NCBI RefSeq assembly: GCF_015546995.1
Contig: NZ_JADMUH010000018.1
Coordinates: 1 to 36,326, forward strand
Length of the DNA: 36,326 bases
Direction: 5' to 3'
DNA from: Streptococcus infantis
GTDB taxonomy: Bacteria; Bacillota; Bacilli; Lactobacillales; Streptococcaceae
Position 1 is the first letter of the stretch. Every line of letters begins with the position of its first letter. Position numbers and translations under genes: made by a program. The notes below the pieces were generated by a model. The model was not told the DNA's origin, did not search any database, and saw nothing but the letters and a program-made list of their open reading frames with translations. This document shows positions 16,955 through 28,386 of the stretch, piece by piece.

Positions 16955-18328
16955 ATGATTACACGTGAATTTGATACCATCGCAGCAATCTCGACACCGC
17001 TTGGTGAAGGGGCTATTGGGATTGTTCGTTTAAGCGGAACGGATAGTTTTGCCATTGCGCAAAAGATTTTTAAAGGCAAAGACTTGAGTCAGGTCGCTAG
17101 CCACACTCTTAACTACGGCCACATTGTTGACCCTTTGACTGGTAAGGTTATGGACGAGGTTATGGTAGGAGCTATGAAGTCTCCAAAGACCTTCACTCGC
17201 GAGGATATTATCGAGATTAACACCCACGGAGGGATTGCCGTGACCAATGAAATCCTGCAATTGGCTATCCGTGAAGGGGCTCGCATGGCAGAACCTGGTG
17301 AATTTACCAAACGTGCCTTCATCAATGGTCGTGTAGACTTGACTCAGGCTGAGGCAGTGATGGATATCATCCGTGCTAAGACTGACAAGGCTATGAATAT
17401 AGCAGTCAAACAACTTGATGGATCCCTGTCTGACCTCATTAACAATACTCGTCAGGAAATTCTCAATACCTTGGCTCAGGTTGAGGTTAATATCGATTAC
17501 CCTGAGTATGACGATGTGGAAGAAGCCACTACTGCTGTTGTCCGCGAAAAAACTATGGAGTTTGAACAACTCTTGACCAATCTCCTAAAAACTGCACGTC
17601 GTGGTAAAATTCTCCGCGAAGGAATTGCAACGGCCATCATTGGTCGTCCTAACGTTGGGAAATCAAGTCTACTTAATAACCTCCTGCGCGAAGATAAAGC
17701 CATTGTAACGGATATTGCAGGGACTACTCGAGACGTCATCGAAGAATACGTCAATATCAACGGTGTTCCACTGAAGTTGATTGATACTGCAGGTATTCGT
17801 GAAACGGATGATGTCGTGGAACAGATCGGGGTCGAACGCTCCAAAAAAGCCCTTAAGGAAGCTGACTTGGTACTACTAGTCCTAAACGCTAGCGAACCTC
17901 TAACTGCCCAAGACCGACAACTTCTTGAAATTAGTCAAGATACTAATCGAATCATTCTTCTCAACAAAACTGACCTGCCAGAAGCGATCGAAACTGCTGA
18001 GCTTCCAGATGATATCATTCGTATTTCAGTCCTTAAAAATCAAAACATTGATAAGATTGAAGAACGCATCAATAACCTCTTCTTTGAAAATGCTGGCTTG
18101 GTCGAACAAGATGCTACTTACTTGTCCAATGCCCGTCATATTTCATTAATTGAAAAGGCAGTCGAAAGCATACAAGCAGTTAACGAAGGTCTTGAATTGG
18201 GCATGCCAGTTGATCTGCTTCAAGTTGATTTAACTCGAACCTGGGAAATTCTTGGGGAAATCACCGGAGATGCAGCGCCTGATGAGCTTATTACTCAATT
18301 GTTTAGCCAATTTTGTTTAGGTAAATAA
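16955..18328 (+). CDS. mnmE: tRNA modification GTPase MnmE
   Basis: The 457-residue protein works with MnmG to add the carboxymethylaminomethyl group to wobble uridine 34 of tRNAs. It has an N-terminal formyl-THF-binding domain, helical domains, and an inserted G domain with GRPNVGKSS (G1), IAGTTRDV (G2), DTAGI (G3) and LLNKTD (G4). It ends in FCLGK, the C-terminal motif with the catalytic cysteine of the family (usually CIGK). AAAGGAAATGAA precedes the ATG. It is followed by the structured repeat copy B, whose first hairpin acts as terminator. Confidence 0.97.
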   Translation: MITREFDTIAAISTPLGEGAIGIVRLSGTDSFAIAQKIFKGKDLSQVASHTLNYGHIVDPLTGKVMDEVMVGAMKSPKTFTREDIIEINTHGGIAVTNEILQLAIREGARMAEPGEFTKRAFINGRVDLTQAEAVMDIIRAKTDKAMNIAVKQLDGSLSDLINNTRQEILNTLAQVEVNIDYPEYDDVEEATTAVVREKTMEFEQLLTNLLKTARRGKILREGIATAIIGRPNVGKSSLLNNLLREDKAIVTDIAGTTRDVIEEYVNINGVPLKLIDTAGIRETDDVVEQIGVERSKKALKEADLVLLVLNASEPLTAQDRQLLEISQDTNRIILLNKTDLPEAIETAELPDDIIRISVLKNQNIDKIEERINNLFFENAGLVEQDATYLSNARHISLIEKAVESIQAVNEGLELGMPVDLLQVDLTRTWEILGEITGDAAPDELITQLFSQFCLGK

Positions 18329-18364
18329 GAAAAACTAGTTTAAAAAATGCTAGTCACCTAAAAA

Positions 18365-18540
18365 GAGGTTGGGACAAAAAGTTCCCGACCTCACTTTTTA
18401 TTATCAATCATAATTTGACGCGGTAGCTGATTGAACTTTTTGTTCGTCTTTTAGACTCCAAAAAGCTCCTAATCATCCTCGCGGGGCTGGGACTACGAAA
18501 TCAAGACTTTGTCTATCGATTTCTATCCCACCGCCTTTTC
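18365..18540. repeat. Structured intergenic repeat (copy B, inverted relative to copy A)
   Basis: GAGGTTGGGAC (18365-18375) pairs with GTTCCCGACCTC (18381-18392) and is followed by a T-tract, giving the mnmE terminator. At the far end GGGACTACGAAATC and GATTTCTATCCCA (18490-18531) form the second complementary module. Both modules resemble those of copy A (9990-10162) but in reversed order and orientation; the middle differs. Confidence 0.55.
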
Positions 18541-18613
18541 TTTCACTTTCTAAGTTATATCCTGCCTTAGCGGATATTTGAAACAAAACTTACCAGTTCT
18601 TTTCTATTTTCAC

Positions 18614-19708
18614 TTAGTCTTTAGGTAATTTGCCAGCTTTTTCAAGCATTTTTTTGATTAAATAAGGCATCTTGACATTTTCACGACCTTTTTTCTCAAT
18701 TAATTTTTTGACAAATTCTGGCATTTGTAAGTCTTGTGATTCATCTAAAATATTCTTAGTTTCATCCGAAGGGACTAATTCATCAAAGGTCTCTTCTTCT
18801 GGGAGGAATTCTCTAAATTCTTTATGTTCGTTAGCTCGGACAATATTGACCAAGGCATCAATCAAACGAGAATCAGTATTTGGCATTGGTGGACGATGGT
18901 AGTTCACACCCAATTCCTGACACAAGTCATGACATTCCACATCGTTGTCAAACAAAACTTCAATGTGTTCACTAATAAAACTAATAGGTACAAAAATATA
19001 ATGCTCTGGATGTTCTTCCTGTTCTCTAAGATATTCCAAGACATCTGGTTTTATCCAAGGAATACCAATATCACTTTCACTCTGCCAAGTGTTGGTATAT
19101 TGTTCTGGTTTCAAGCCTAATTTCTCAGCAATTAACTTGCTATTTTCGAAAATCTGGTCGATATAGGGATCACCAAAATCCAAGGCAAAAATGGGCACAC
19201 TGTGGGCAGAAAAGATGACTTTAAAGCTATCCTGTTTCACCTTTTCTTTTAAAATCTTAGCAATTTCAGCTGTCCAATAGTTTAAGAGCGCTTCTTCCTG
19301 ATACCAGTCCTTAATAACTAAAAACTGAATTTGTTTACTTTCCAGAAACTTTTCGTACCCCATGACAGAGTAAAAAGAATAGTGTGGCTCCAAAATCAAG
19401 CAAATACACTTTTCAATTCCATCTGTTTCCATTTGACGAATCACATCTGGAATAAAGGGAGTTGAAAATTTATTGGCAAAATAGACACTATATTCATTTC
19501 CCAATCTAGCTTCTACCAAAGCAACTTCTTCACGGGTAATTTTTTGAAGTGGGGTTCCTCCAATTCGAACATAATTATCATAAAGTGTTTGAATCTCGTG
19601 ATCTTGAGGTCGAACTCCACGACGAATGTTGGTAAAAAAGTCGGCTACTCCTTCAAAGGTAATCTCTTCTGGTGAACCAAATGTCATCATTAAAATTGCT
19701 TTTTTCAT
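18614..19708 (-). CDS. hemH: Ferrochelatase-family protein
   Basis: The 364-residue protein starts [20 protein letters not shown], a ferrochelatase N-terminus, and has the catalytic-histidine motif [19 protein letters not shown] (about 164-182), then [20 protein letters not shown] and [20 protein letters not shown]. In Gram-positives the enzyme inserts iron into coproporphyrin III (CpfC). It has no haem-biosynthesis neighbours, and streptococci are generally known to lack the pathway. About 50 extra C-terminal residues (from about 315) are charged and lie beyond the usual core. It could act on porphyrins taken from the host or have another role. It is divergent from pepT. Confidence 0.88.
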   Translation of the reverse strand: MKKAILMMTFGSPEEITFEGVADFFTNIRRGVRPQDHEIQTLYDNYVRIGGTPLQKITREEVALVEARLGNEYSVYFANKFSTPFIPDVIRQMETDGIEKCICLILEPHYSFYSVMGYEKFLESKQIQFLVIKDWYQEEALLNYWTAEIAKILKEKVKQDSFKVIFSAHSVPIFALDFGDPYIDQIFENSKLIAEKLGLKPEQYTNTWQSESDIGIPWIKPDVLEYLREQEEHPEHYIFVPISFISEHIEVLFDNDVECHDLCQELGVNYHRPPMPNTDSRLIDALVNIVRANEHKEFREFLPEEETFDELVPSDETKNILDESQDLQMPEFVKKLIEKKGRENVKMPYLIKKMLEKAGKLPKD

Positions 19709-19826
19709 CTCTGCATCCTTGTGCTATTTTTATCTTTCTTATTGTATCACTAAAGAAGCCATAAGTAAACGCTAACATAAGGATGTTATCTCCCTTCCGA
19801 CTTTTGTTTTTCTCTTCTTTCTATGA

Positions 19827-19832
19827 TACAAT
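19827..19832 (+). promoter_or_regulatory. Possible extended -10 of pepT
   Basis: TACAAT with TG one base before it (TGATACAAT) lies about 30 bases before the pepT ATG, ahead of a strong AAAGGAG ribosome-binding site. No clear -35 is seen. Confidence 0.45.
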
Positions 19833-19862
19833 GGTTTTAAAAGAAGGAAAAAAGGAGTTTTT

Positions 19863-21086
19863 ATGAAATATCCAACATTGTTGGAGCGTTTTTTGACTTA
19901 TGTCAAAGTCAATACACGTTCTGACGAACATTCAACCACTACACCAAGTACTCAAAGTCAAGTAGACTTCGCAACCAATGTCCTCATCCCTGAGATGAAA
20001 CGTGTCGGTTTGCAAAATGTCTATTATTTGCCAAACGGTTTTGCCATTGGTACTCTACCAGCCAACGATCCAAGTTTTACTCGTAAGATTGGCTTTATCT
20101 CTCACATAGATACAGCAGATTTCAATGCTGAAGGAGTTAATCCGCAAGTCATTGAAAACTATGACGGTGGGGTTATCGAACTTGGCACTTCTGGTTTCAA
20201 ACTTGATCCAGCAGATTTTAAGAGCTTAGAGAAATATCCAGGTCAAACTTTGATTACTACTGATGGTACTACACTTCTCGGCGCTGATGACAAATCTGGT
20301 ATCGCCGAAATCATGACAGCTATCGAATATTTGAACGCTCATCCTGAAATTAAACACTGTGAAATTCGAGTTGGATTCGGTCCTGATGAAGAAATCGGTG
20401 TTGGTGCCAACAAATTTGATGCAGAGGACTTTGATGTTGACTTCGCTTATACAGTTGACGGCGGACCTCTTGGAGAATTGCAGTACGAAACCTTCTCAGC
20501 CGCCGGTGCTGAACTTCATTTCCAAGGTCGTAATGTTCACCCAGGAACGGCTAAGGGACAAATGGTTAACGCTCTTCAGTTGGCAATTGACTTCCACAAC
20601 CAACTTCCAGCTGGTGACCGACCTGAGTTGACTGAGGGTTACCAAGGTTTCTTCCATCTCATGGATATAACTGGTACTGTTGAGGAAGCGCGTGCTAGCT
20701 ATATCATTCGTGACTTCGAAAAAGAAAACTTTGAATCGCGTAAAGCTGCTATGCAAGCTATCGCTGATAAGATGAACCAAGAACTTGGTAGCAATCGTGT
20801 AACCTTGACTTTGACAGACCAGTACTACAACATGAAGGAAGTCATTGAAAAGGATATGACGCCAATCACCATCGCTAAATCAGTAATGGAAAGTCTTGAT
20901 ATCACACCTATTATCGAGCCTATCCGTGGAGGAACAGATGGTTCTAAGATTTCCTTTATGGGAATTCCAACTCCAAATATCTTCGCTGGCGGTGAAAACA
21001 TGCATGGTCGTTTTGAATACGTTAGCCTTCAAACCATGGAACGTGCAGTTGATACTATTATTGGAATTGTAGCTTATAAAGACTAA
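19863..21086 (+). CDS. pepT: Peptidase T (tripeptide aminopeptidase)
   Basis: The 407-residue M20B metallopeptidase removes the N-terminal residue of tripeptides in the cytoplasm. Metal-binding motifs are [11 protein letters not shown] (about 76-86), [14 protein letters not shown] (about 139-152) and [12 protein letters not shown] (about 171-182, catalytic Glu pair). The C-terminal ligand lies in the segment [14 protein letters not shown] (about 375-388). Length and motifs are canonical. It has a single-gene transcript, ending at a hairpin shared with phtE on the opposite strand. Confidence 0.97.
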   Translation: MKYPTLLERFLTYVKVNTRSDEHSTTTPSTQSQVDFATNVLIPEMKRVGLQNVYYLPNGFAIGTLPANDPSFTRKIGFISHIDTADFNAEGVNPQVIENYDGGVIELGTSGFKLDPADFKSLEKYPGQTLITTDGTTLLGADDKSGIAEIMTAIEYLNAHPEIKHCEIRVGFGPDEEIGVGANKFDAEDFDVDFAYTVDGGPLGELQYETFSAAGAELHFQGRNVHPGTAKGQMVNALQLAIDFHNQLPAGDRPELTEGYQGFFHLMDITGTVEEARASYIIRDFEKENFESRKAAMQAIADKMNQELGSNRVTLTLTDQYYNMKEVIEKDMTPITIAKSVMESLDITPIIEPIRGGTDGSKISFMGIPTPNIFAGGENMHGRFEYVSLQTMERAVDTIIGIVAYKD

Positions 21087-21120
21087 AAAAAGACGAGGTA
21101 GCTTAGCTACTTCGTCTTTT
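21087..21120. terminator. Bidirectional terminator between pepT and phtE
   Basis: A 15-bp or longer stem closes on a TTA loop: AAGACGAGGTAGC (21090-21102) with GCTACTTCGTCTT (21106-21118), flanked by A- and T-tracts. Confidence 0.92.
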
Positions 21121-21121
21121 T

Positions 21122-24100
21122 CTATTCTGCGACTTTTTCTGTAGATTCAGGATTCAGTTCAGTTGTTGTTTCAGAAGTTTTCTCTGTTGTTGTCTGCACT
21201 GAGCTAGCTTCTACTTGCTTATCAGTGCCTGCTTGACCTGGTGTTTCTTGTTTTGATTCAACAGGTGTTTCTTGACTTGGCGTTGCTTTAGATCTAAGCT
21301 CTTGATTTAACAAGACTATTTCTTGGGCAACTGTTAGAAGAGCCTGCTTATCCTTACTTGCTGCTGCTAGTTTATCAAACAGAGCATCTACCTTTTCAAA
21401 GTCCGCATCAGAACCATTATTCATTTCCAAATAAGTATGGAGAGCAATGACACCGTTATAGAGTTTTTGGTAAAGAACTAAAACCTCTGGGTCTTGTTTC
21501 GAATTGTCACGTTCATTTTGGATTGTTAGTGAAATACGTTTCAAAAGATCTTGAACCTGTGTATTTAATTCATCAAGGTCTGCGTCTTCTTTCTCCAAAG
21601 CAACCTTCAGATTTTTCACTTCGTCAACAAGGGAAGCTTTAACACCTTCTTCTTTAACTTGAGCCACTAATTCATCAGCTTTTGTTAAGAGTCCTTCTAC
21701 TTGAGCTTTTCGAACATGATTGCTTTGTTCCTCAGGCTTAATATCATCATACAAACCTTTCAAAAACTCATAGACTGCTGTCTTAGCACTATGACCATCC
21801 ACTTTTTCAGTATCTAAAATCGTTTCAGAAGGCTTACTTGTAACAGGTTCATTCTTCAGAGCTTCTTCAACTTCCAGTTTTGTTTGATAGATTTCTGGGA
21901 AGAGTTTGTTCAAGTCAGTCGCCTTAAGGAAGGATTGTGATTGATAAAGTGTCCAAGTTAAGTTAGCAACTTTATTTCTAAGAGTGTCATTTAAGCGACC
22001 ATCAGATAGATGTTGGTAGAAATACTTGATGTATTCGACTGTCGTAACACCAGTACGGTCATTAAAATCTTGCAAGGCTTGTAACTTAGCTTCAACTGCA
22101 TCTAAACCTGCTTCATCTTGGGCTAGTTTATTTTCTTGAAGTTGAGTCAATAAATCCTTCTTAGGAAGTCCATAAGCATCCGTATCCAAGGTATTAATCT
22201 TATCTACTAAAGCTTGATATTTCTTGTCTAAAGGACTGATTTCTGTTGGCTTTACACTAGAGTCAACGTGGATATACTGCTTGTCAAAGAGATCTAAAGC
22301 AGCCAGATAACCAGCTGTTGAGTTGGTTGAGAGCTTCTTCATATTCTCAGAAAATTGTCCCAAGGCAAGCTCAATTTGTCTTTGTAAAATAGGTTTATCC
22401 TTGTAAACTTCACGACTTTCTGCTAGAAGTTGATCAATCTTGTTTTGAACAGTCGTTTCATCAAATGCACCTGGTTGATAGTTAGATTGCAGGGCAGGTA
22501 TTTTGTTTTTTAGAGCCACTTCATAGCCCTTGGTTTGAACTTTAATATAGTGGTTGTGGTCGCCATGAGGGATAACAAAGCTACCATTTTCAACCTGTAA
22601 GCTATAAGGAGAAACACCATCACGTAGAGCAGTTGTATAGAGTTCGTTTAGGAAATCAAGCTCTGCATCACCTGTTTGGAGTGGAATACGAACATGTTCC
22701 TTACGAACAGCGTAAGGGTGAATGTGAGTTGGGTCATAAGCCTGGTCTGGATTACCAAATACAAAGAATCCATTTGAAATACGGATGGCTTCAAGCGGAA
22801 CGCCATATGTTTTAGAAATATAAGCTATTTTTTCTTCATCGCTGGCATCTCGAGAGAAACTTTCAACCGTCTTGGCAAGAGGCTTAACAGGTTCTGTCTG
22901 CTGATGACCATGAAGATGGTCTTGTGCAGCCTTGATCTGCTCTGCTGATAAATCTTTCTTAAAGAAATAATGGGCATGATCTCCATGTGAAACTACAAAA
23001 CCTTGCTCATCTTCACTTATCACTCGGTCAGCATCGAATCCGTGATTATGATCTTCACCATGGTGGTGATCATGCCCGTCTTCATCATGGTGCTCATCTG
23101 ATGGATTAGGTTTAACTTCGGTTTTACCTTTCAAGTGTTCCTGAGCTTCTTTAATTTGTTGAGCCGTCAAATCTTTCTTGTAAAAATAATGATTGTGGTC
23201 TCCATGTGAAACTACGAAACCTTGGTCGTCCTCACTAATCACTCGATCAGCTGCGAAGTCATGGTCATGCTCTTCTTCATCGTGATGATGATTAGCATGA
23301 TCGTGGTCATGGTCTTCGTTTGGTTTACTTGGAGTTTCTAAAGGATTTGATGGTGTTACTAGACCTGAAAGTGGTATCAAGCGTGCAATCTTTTGCTCCA
23401 AAGCAGATAAACTACTATAAGGGATGAAATGGTAATGATTTCCATGAGGGATAGCAACCCCATTAGCCGTACGACTGGTAATTTTAGCCGGGTCAAATAC
23501 CAAACCATCAGATTCTTTATAGCGTTGACTAACTGGTAAAGCGTAAAGCTGTTCTAGAAGTTTTTGAAGATTATTTTCTTCTTGTACTGGATTGCTTGTA
23601 GCTGGTTTCTCTACTTGATGACTTGGTTCAACACTTGGAATCGGTTTGTAGTCTGTTAGACTTTGTTGACTTCCTCTTCCAGCAAGGTAAGCTTGAGCGG
23701 CAGCCAATTCACTTGAAGATAGAGCACTCTTAGGAACGTAATGATAATGGCCACCATGAGGAACGATATAAGCGTCACCTGTGTCTTCAATAATATCTGC
23801 AGCATTAAAGACGTAACCGTCATCAGTTGTATATCGACCTTGTGCTCTGGCAGCAATAACTTCATTACTTGTACTACTACTATCTGATGTGTGTTCTTGT
23901 TTTTGTTTCTCGATTTGGTCTTTGGTACGAATATTATCTGCGTGACTAGCATCTTTAAGATAGACATAATATTTGCCATCCACCTTGATGATATAGCCAC
24001 CTTTAATCTCATTAACAATATCTCCATCACTTAGTTGATAGTTTGGATCTTTCATGACCAATTCTTCACTAAAGATGGCATCAAAAGGCACCTTACCATT

Positions 24101-24370
24101 GTAGAAATGGAAATGGTCACCGTGGGAAGTCACATAGCCTTGATCTGTAATCTTAGTAACAATCTGTTCAGCTTCTATTCCTTCTTTTTGGTTAACTTGA
24201 TCAGGTGTCAGATTTTCATTCTTTTTAGCATCAGACTCTTTCCCATCAACATAGGATACACGGTTAGTTTCTTTGTTCTCAGGCGCTTGATGTTGATTTA
24301 AAGCGTAAGCGCAGACACTTAATGCAAGGACCACTGCAGATCCTGCTAAATATTTTTTATTAATTTTCAT
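21122..24370 (-). CDS. phtE: Histidine-triad surface protein PhtE-like
   Basis: The 1082-residue secreted protein has a signal sequence (residues 1-24) with C20 in LSVC, a poor lipobox. Six HxxHxH triads start at about H83, H205, H309, H389, H462 and H602, the number typical of PhtE. Two His/Asp-rich linkers (about 353-371 and 427-443) precede two near-identical modules starting DRVISEDDQGFVVSHGDH and DRVISEDEQGFVVSHGDH. The C-terminal third is helical, with a Thr/Glu-rich end. Pht proteins bind zinc at the surface and pass it to AdcAII. It lies 7 bases downstream of adcAII in the same operon and so shares its zinc control. There is no LPXTG anchor. Confidence 0.9.
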   Translation of the reverse strand: MKINKKYLAGSAVVLALSVCAYALNQHQAPENKETNRVSYVDGKESDAKKNENLTPDQVNQKEGIEAEQIVTKITDQGYVTSHGDHFHFYNGKVPFDAIFSEELVMKDPNYQLSDGDIVNEIKGGYIIKVDGKYYVYLKDASHADNIRTKDQIEKQKQEHTSDSSSTSNEVIAARAQGRYTTDDGYVFNAADIIEDTGDAYIVPHGGHYHYVPKSALSSSELAAAQAYLAGRGSQQSLTDYKPIPSVEPSHQVEKPATSNPVQEENNLQKLLEQLYALPVSQRYKESDGLVFDPAKITSRTANGVAIPHGNHYHFIPYSSLSALEQKIARLIPLSGLVTPSNPLETPSKPNEDHDHDHANHHHDEEEHDHDFAADRVISEDDQGFVVSHGDHNHYFYKKDLTAQQIKEAQEHLKGKTEVKPNPSDEHHDEDGHDHHHGEDHNHGFDADRVISEDEQGFVVSHGDHAHYFFKKDLSAEQIKAAQDHLHGHQQTEPVKPLAKTVESFSRDASDEEKIAYISKTYGVPLEAIRISNGFFVFGNPDQAYDPTHIHPYAVRKEHVRIPLQTGDAELDFLNELYTTALRDGVSPYSLQVENGSFVIPHGDHNHYIKVQTKGYEVALKNKIPALQSNYQPGAFDETTVQNKIDQLLAESREVYKDKPILQRQIELALGQFSENMKKLSTNSTAGYLAALDLFDKQYIHVDSSVKPTEISPLDKKYQALVDKINTLDTDAYGLPKKDLLTQLQENKLAQDEAGLDAVEAKLQALQDFNDRTGVTTVEYIKYFYQHLSDGRLNDTLRNKVANLTWTLYQSQSFLKATDLNKLFPEIYQTKLEVEEALKNEPVTSKPSETILDTEKVDGHSAKTAVYEFLKGLYDDIKPEEQSNHVRKAQVEGLLTKADELVAQVKEEGVKASLVDEVKNLKVALEKEDADLDELNTQVQDLLKRISLTIQNERDNSKQDPEVLVLYQKLYNGVIALHTYLEMNNGSDADFEKVDALFDKLAAASKDKQALLTVAQEIVLLNQELRSKATPSQETPVESKQETPGQAGTDKQVEASSVQTTTEKTSETTTELNPESTEKVAE

Positions 24371-24377
24371 AAACTCC

Positions 24378-25304
24378 TCATTTCAATTCTTCAGCTAAAA
24401 TAGCTATATTGTCTTCTAAATTTTCCAAGTAGGACTTATCATTTTGTGGGTCGGCCTCTAAAGGATTGAGTGTTTTAAGGGTCACACCTGTTGATTTGAC
24501 AAGTGTATCAGCAACTTTAGACGATGCATTGCTCTCTGTAAAGATAGTTTTGACCTTATAATTTTTTACAAATTCTTGAATTTCGGTTAACTGTCTCGGG
24601 CTTGGTTCTTGGTCTGGTGAAATACCAGCTATTCCAAGTTGATTTAATCCAAAGCGTTTCGCTAAATATGAAAAAGCTGTGTGTTGAGTTACAAAATTTC
24701 TTTGATTGACTTTTTCAAAAATGGGTTGGTATTTCTTGGTCAAATCATGAGCTTTGGCACTAAAACTTTGTGCGTTTTTCTGGTAAGTATCCTTGTTAGC
24801 GCTGTCTAGTTCGGATAACTTATCAGCGATAATCTGGGCTTCTTCAGCAACCTTTTCAGGATCAAGCCAAGTATGAGGATCATACAAGGTCTTCTCATCA
24901 ATCCCTTCTCCAGCTTTCATATCTTCTAATCCAGGCACGCGCTCCAAGGTCATACCTTCTGATGCTTCTAAGACCTTAACCTTGGACTTTTGTAGACTTG
25001 GGTCTAGACTACCCGCCCAAGACTCTAAGGTATGAGAATGATAAACAAATACATCCGCATCGTAGATAGCTGCAATATCATTTGCTGAAGGTTCATAAGA
25101 ATGAATACCTGAACTCGACTGAATCATCCGAACATCATTTAGGTCACCCGAAACTGCTTTTACCATAGCATATACAGGATAAAAACTGGTAACTATTTTC
25201 ATTCCATGAGATTCTTTGACATCATTTTGCTTATCTTGACTACAAGCTCCTAAAAATAAGGCAAGTACAAAAGATAGCATACATATTAGTATTTTCTTTT
25301 TCAC
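24378..25304 (-). CDS. adcAII: Zinc-binding lipoprotein AdcAII (Lmb family)
   Basis: The 308-residue zinc solute-binding lipoprotein of the ZnuA family lacks the His-rich loop and ZinT domain of AdcA. The signal peptide ends in FLGAC with lipidated C21. Zinc ligands expected by alignment to pneumococcal AdcAII (three His and a Glu) are H68 (SGIHSYEP), H144 (YDPHTWLDP), H208 (VTQHTAF) and E283 (NPLEADP). It delivers zinc to the AdcCB permease encoded elsewhere and is related to laminin-binding Lmb. The first gene of the adcAII-phtE operon, it sits behind two AdcR-type boxes. The call is firm. Confidence 0.95.
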   Translation of the reverse strand: MKKKILICMLSFVLALFLGACSQDKQNDVKESHGMKIVTSFYPVYAMVKAVSGDLNDVRMIQSSSGIHSYEPSANDIAAIYDADVFVYHSHTLESWAGSLDPSLQKSKVKVLEASEGMTLERVPGLEDMKAGEGIDEKTLYDPHTWLDPEKVAEEAQIIADKLSELDSANKDTYQKNAQSFSAKAHDLTKKYQPIFEKVNQRNFVTQHTAFSYLAKRFGLNQLGIAGISPDQEPSPRQLTEIQEFVKNYKVKTIFTESNASSKVADTLVKSTGVTLKTLNPLEADPQNDKSYLENLEDNIAILAEELK

Positions 25305-25313
25305 TAGAACTCC

Positions 25314-25325
25314 TTAACTAGTATT
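25314..25325 (-). promoter_or_regulatory. Second, weaker AdcR-type box
   Basis: TTAACTAGTATT matches the first nine positions of the AdcR operator TTAACYRGTTAA. It sits about 23 bases from the better box and just before the adcAII ribosome-binding site. Confidence 0.55.
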
Positions 25326-25336
25326 TAACCATTTAA

Positions 25337-25348
25337 TTAACTAGTAAA
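25337..25348 (-). promoter_or_regulatory. AdcR-type zinc operator of adcAII-phtE
   Basis: TTAACTAGTAAA differs from TTAACTAGTTAA at one position and lies immediately downstream of the -10 element, over the expected transcription start. Zinc-loaded AdcR binding here would block transcription. Confidence 0.78.
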
Positions 25349-25349
25349 T

Positions 25350-25378
25350 ATTCTACTCCTTATAATTTAAGATGTCAA
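25350..25378 (-). promoter_or_regulatory. Promoter of adcAII-phtE
   Basis: A consensus -35 TTGACA (25373-25378) and -10 TAGAAT (25350-25355) are separated by 17 bases on the minus strand. Confidence 0.85.
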
Positions 25379-25461
25379 GCTAGAAATTTAATTTTTCCCA
25401 AAATTTTACCAATAGAAAAAATAAATCTAAGACTCTTAATCGACTACTTTTGAAAAACAAA

Positions 25462-25485
25462 AAGCTCGAATTTTCATTCGAACTT
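25462..25485 (-). terminator. ribF terminator
   Basis: AAGCTCGAAT (25462-25471) and ATTCGAACTT (25476-25485) pair with a 4-base loop; a U-tract follows on the minus-strand RNA. Confidence 0.8.
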
Positions 25486-25490
25486 CATTT

Positions 25491-26402
25491 TTATTTTCTT
25501 GCAGCTTTTTCATCTTCTTCGAGTTGTTTGACCAGTTGTTCAATGCCGTCAAATTTCACCATATCTCGGATACGATCTAACCAATAGACGGTCACTGTTT
25601 CGCCATAAATATCTTCATCAAAATCAAAGATATTCACTTCAAAACGCTCTTCTTCTCCATCAAAGGTTACGTTCTTACCGACACTTGCCATCCCTCGATA
25701 GAGTTTTCTCTTGATTTCGATATCAACAGTATAGACACCATCTGCTGGCATATAAGTACGATCCAAGAGCACGAGATTGGCAGTTGGATAACCGATTGTC
25801 CGACCACGAGCATTACCATGTACGACTATTCCTCTTGTAGGAAGTGGACTTCCTAGTAACTGACCAGCTTCTTTCACATCCCCTTCAAGGAGAGCTTGAC
25901 GAATACGAGAAGAGCTAATCTTTCCTTTTTCATCTTCTACAGGAGGTACTACGACTACTTCTCCATCAAAGATTTCTTTTAAATCTTCTGCTGATTTTCT
26001 ATCAGAACCTAAACTATAGTCAAATCCAACTACAATGGTATCAGCTTTAACTTCTTTGACAAAAGTATCTACAAACTCTTGAGCTGTCATATTAGCGATA
26101 CGACTTGAGAAGTCCATTAAATAAAGATTTTCGACACCAGCACGTTTAAACTTACGTTCACGTTCTTCTGCATTCAGGATATGAAGTAAATTTTCTGGTG
26201 AATAGGGTTTTAAGGTTAATTTTGGTGATTCATGAAATGTAATTAAAGCAACGCTTAATCTCTTCTTAGCAGCAATTTCACCAGCAATGCTAAATAATTT
26301 TTGATGTCCTAGATGAATACCATCAAAATATCCTAAAACGAGGACTGTTGGACCTGGTGTTGCAATGTCTTTTTCAGTTTTTATAGGAATTGTTACAATC
26401 AT
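25491..26402 (-). CDS. ribF: Bifunctional riboflavin kinase / FAD synthetase
   Basis: The 303-residue protein has an N-terminal FMN adenylyltransferase domain (VLVLGYFDGIHLGHQKLF, then SSSRIRQALLEG, the ISSTxIR-like motif) and a C-terminal riboflavin kinase domain (GRTIGYPTANL, then GMASVGKNVTFDG and VNIFDFDEDIYG). It turns riboflavin into FMN and FAD. The start MIVTIPIKTEKD at 26402 is chosen by family N-termini; MTM two codons upstream is possible. An extended -10 lies only 6 bases upstream of this ATG, leaving almost no room for a leader or ribosome-binding site. Confidence 0.93.
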   Translation of the reverse strand: MIVTIPIKTEKDIATPGPTVLVLGYFDGIHLGHQKLFSIAGEIAAKKRLSVALITFHESPKLTLKPYSPENLLHILNAEERERKFKRAGVENLYLMDFSSRIANMTAQEFVDTFVKEVKADTIVVGFDYSLGSDRKSAEDLKEIFDGEVVVVPPVEDEKGKISSSRIRQALLEGDVKEAGQLLGSPLPTRGIVVHGNARGRTIGYPTANLVLLDRTYMPADGVYTVDIEIKRKLYRGMASVGKNVTFDGEEERFEVNIFDFDEDIYGETVTVYWLDRIRDMVKFDGIEQLVKQLEEDEKAARK

Positions 26403-26408
26403 AGTCAT

Positions 26409-26417
26409 ATTATACCA
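26409..26417 (-). promoter_or_regulatory. Extended -10 directly before ribF
   Basis: TGGTATAAT (TATAAT at 26409-26414) on the minus strand, with TTTGAA as a fair -35 at about 17 bases. A start 6-7 bases downstream coincides with the ATG at 26402, suggesting a leaderless transcript. Confidence 0.55.
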
Positions 26418-26456
26418 AAAAGAAGAAGGCATTCAAAATATTACGAATTTAAAAAA

Positions 26457-28203
<1,747 letters not shown>

Positions 28204-28243
28204 AACTTTTCCTCCTTAAATTTTAAGGGGATCAGATAAAGAA

Positions 28244-28265
28244 AAACCTTGCACTTGCAAGGTTT
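28244..28265 (-). terminator. Attenuator terminator before pyrK
   Basis: AAACCTTGCA (28244-28253) and TGCAAGGTTT (28256-28265) form a strong stem with a U-tract on the minus-strand RNA, 40 bases before pyrK. It would be favoured when PyrR binds the leader. Confidence 0.85.
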
Positions 28266-28340
28266 CAGTTAAGATATTCACACAAAAGTAGCAAATAAGC
28301 ACTTGCTTACTTGTTTCCATTGTAGCTTCTTTTCTCTGAC

Positions 28341-28362
28341 ACCTTGTGAGTCTCTCTGGACT
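28341..28362 (-). promoter_or_regulatory. PyrR-binding RNA motif in the pyrK leader
   Basis: On the minus strand the leader reads AGTCCAGAGAGACTC then ACAAGG, very close to the Gram-positive PyrR binding loop (UCCAGAGAGGCU...CAAGG). With UMP bound PyrR should block the antiterminator and favour the hairpin at 28244-28265. Confidence 0.85.
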
Positions 28363-28386
28363 GCCCTTAAAGGTTAAATTTTCACT

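Noticed and set aside
17030..17569. 179-codon minus-strand open frame opposite mnmE
   Set aside because: It lies wholly over the well-conserved mnmE gene and has no recognisable domain; it is a shadow of the coding strand.
23040..23340. His/Asp-rich runs of phtE as simple sequence or assembly artefact
   Set aside because: The frame stays open across both linkers and the flanking modules align in register, as in known Pht proteins.
23656..24030. 124-codon frame overlapping phtE on the same strand
   Set aside because: The phtE frame is continuous through it and has the histidine triads; the alternative reading is repetitive and shows no known domain.
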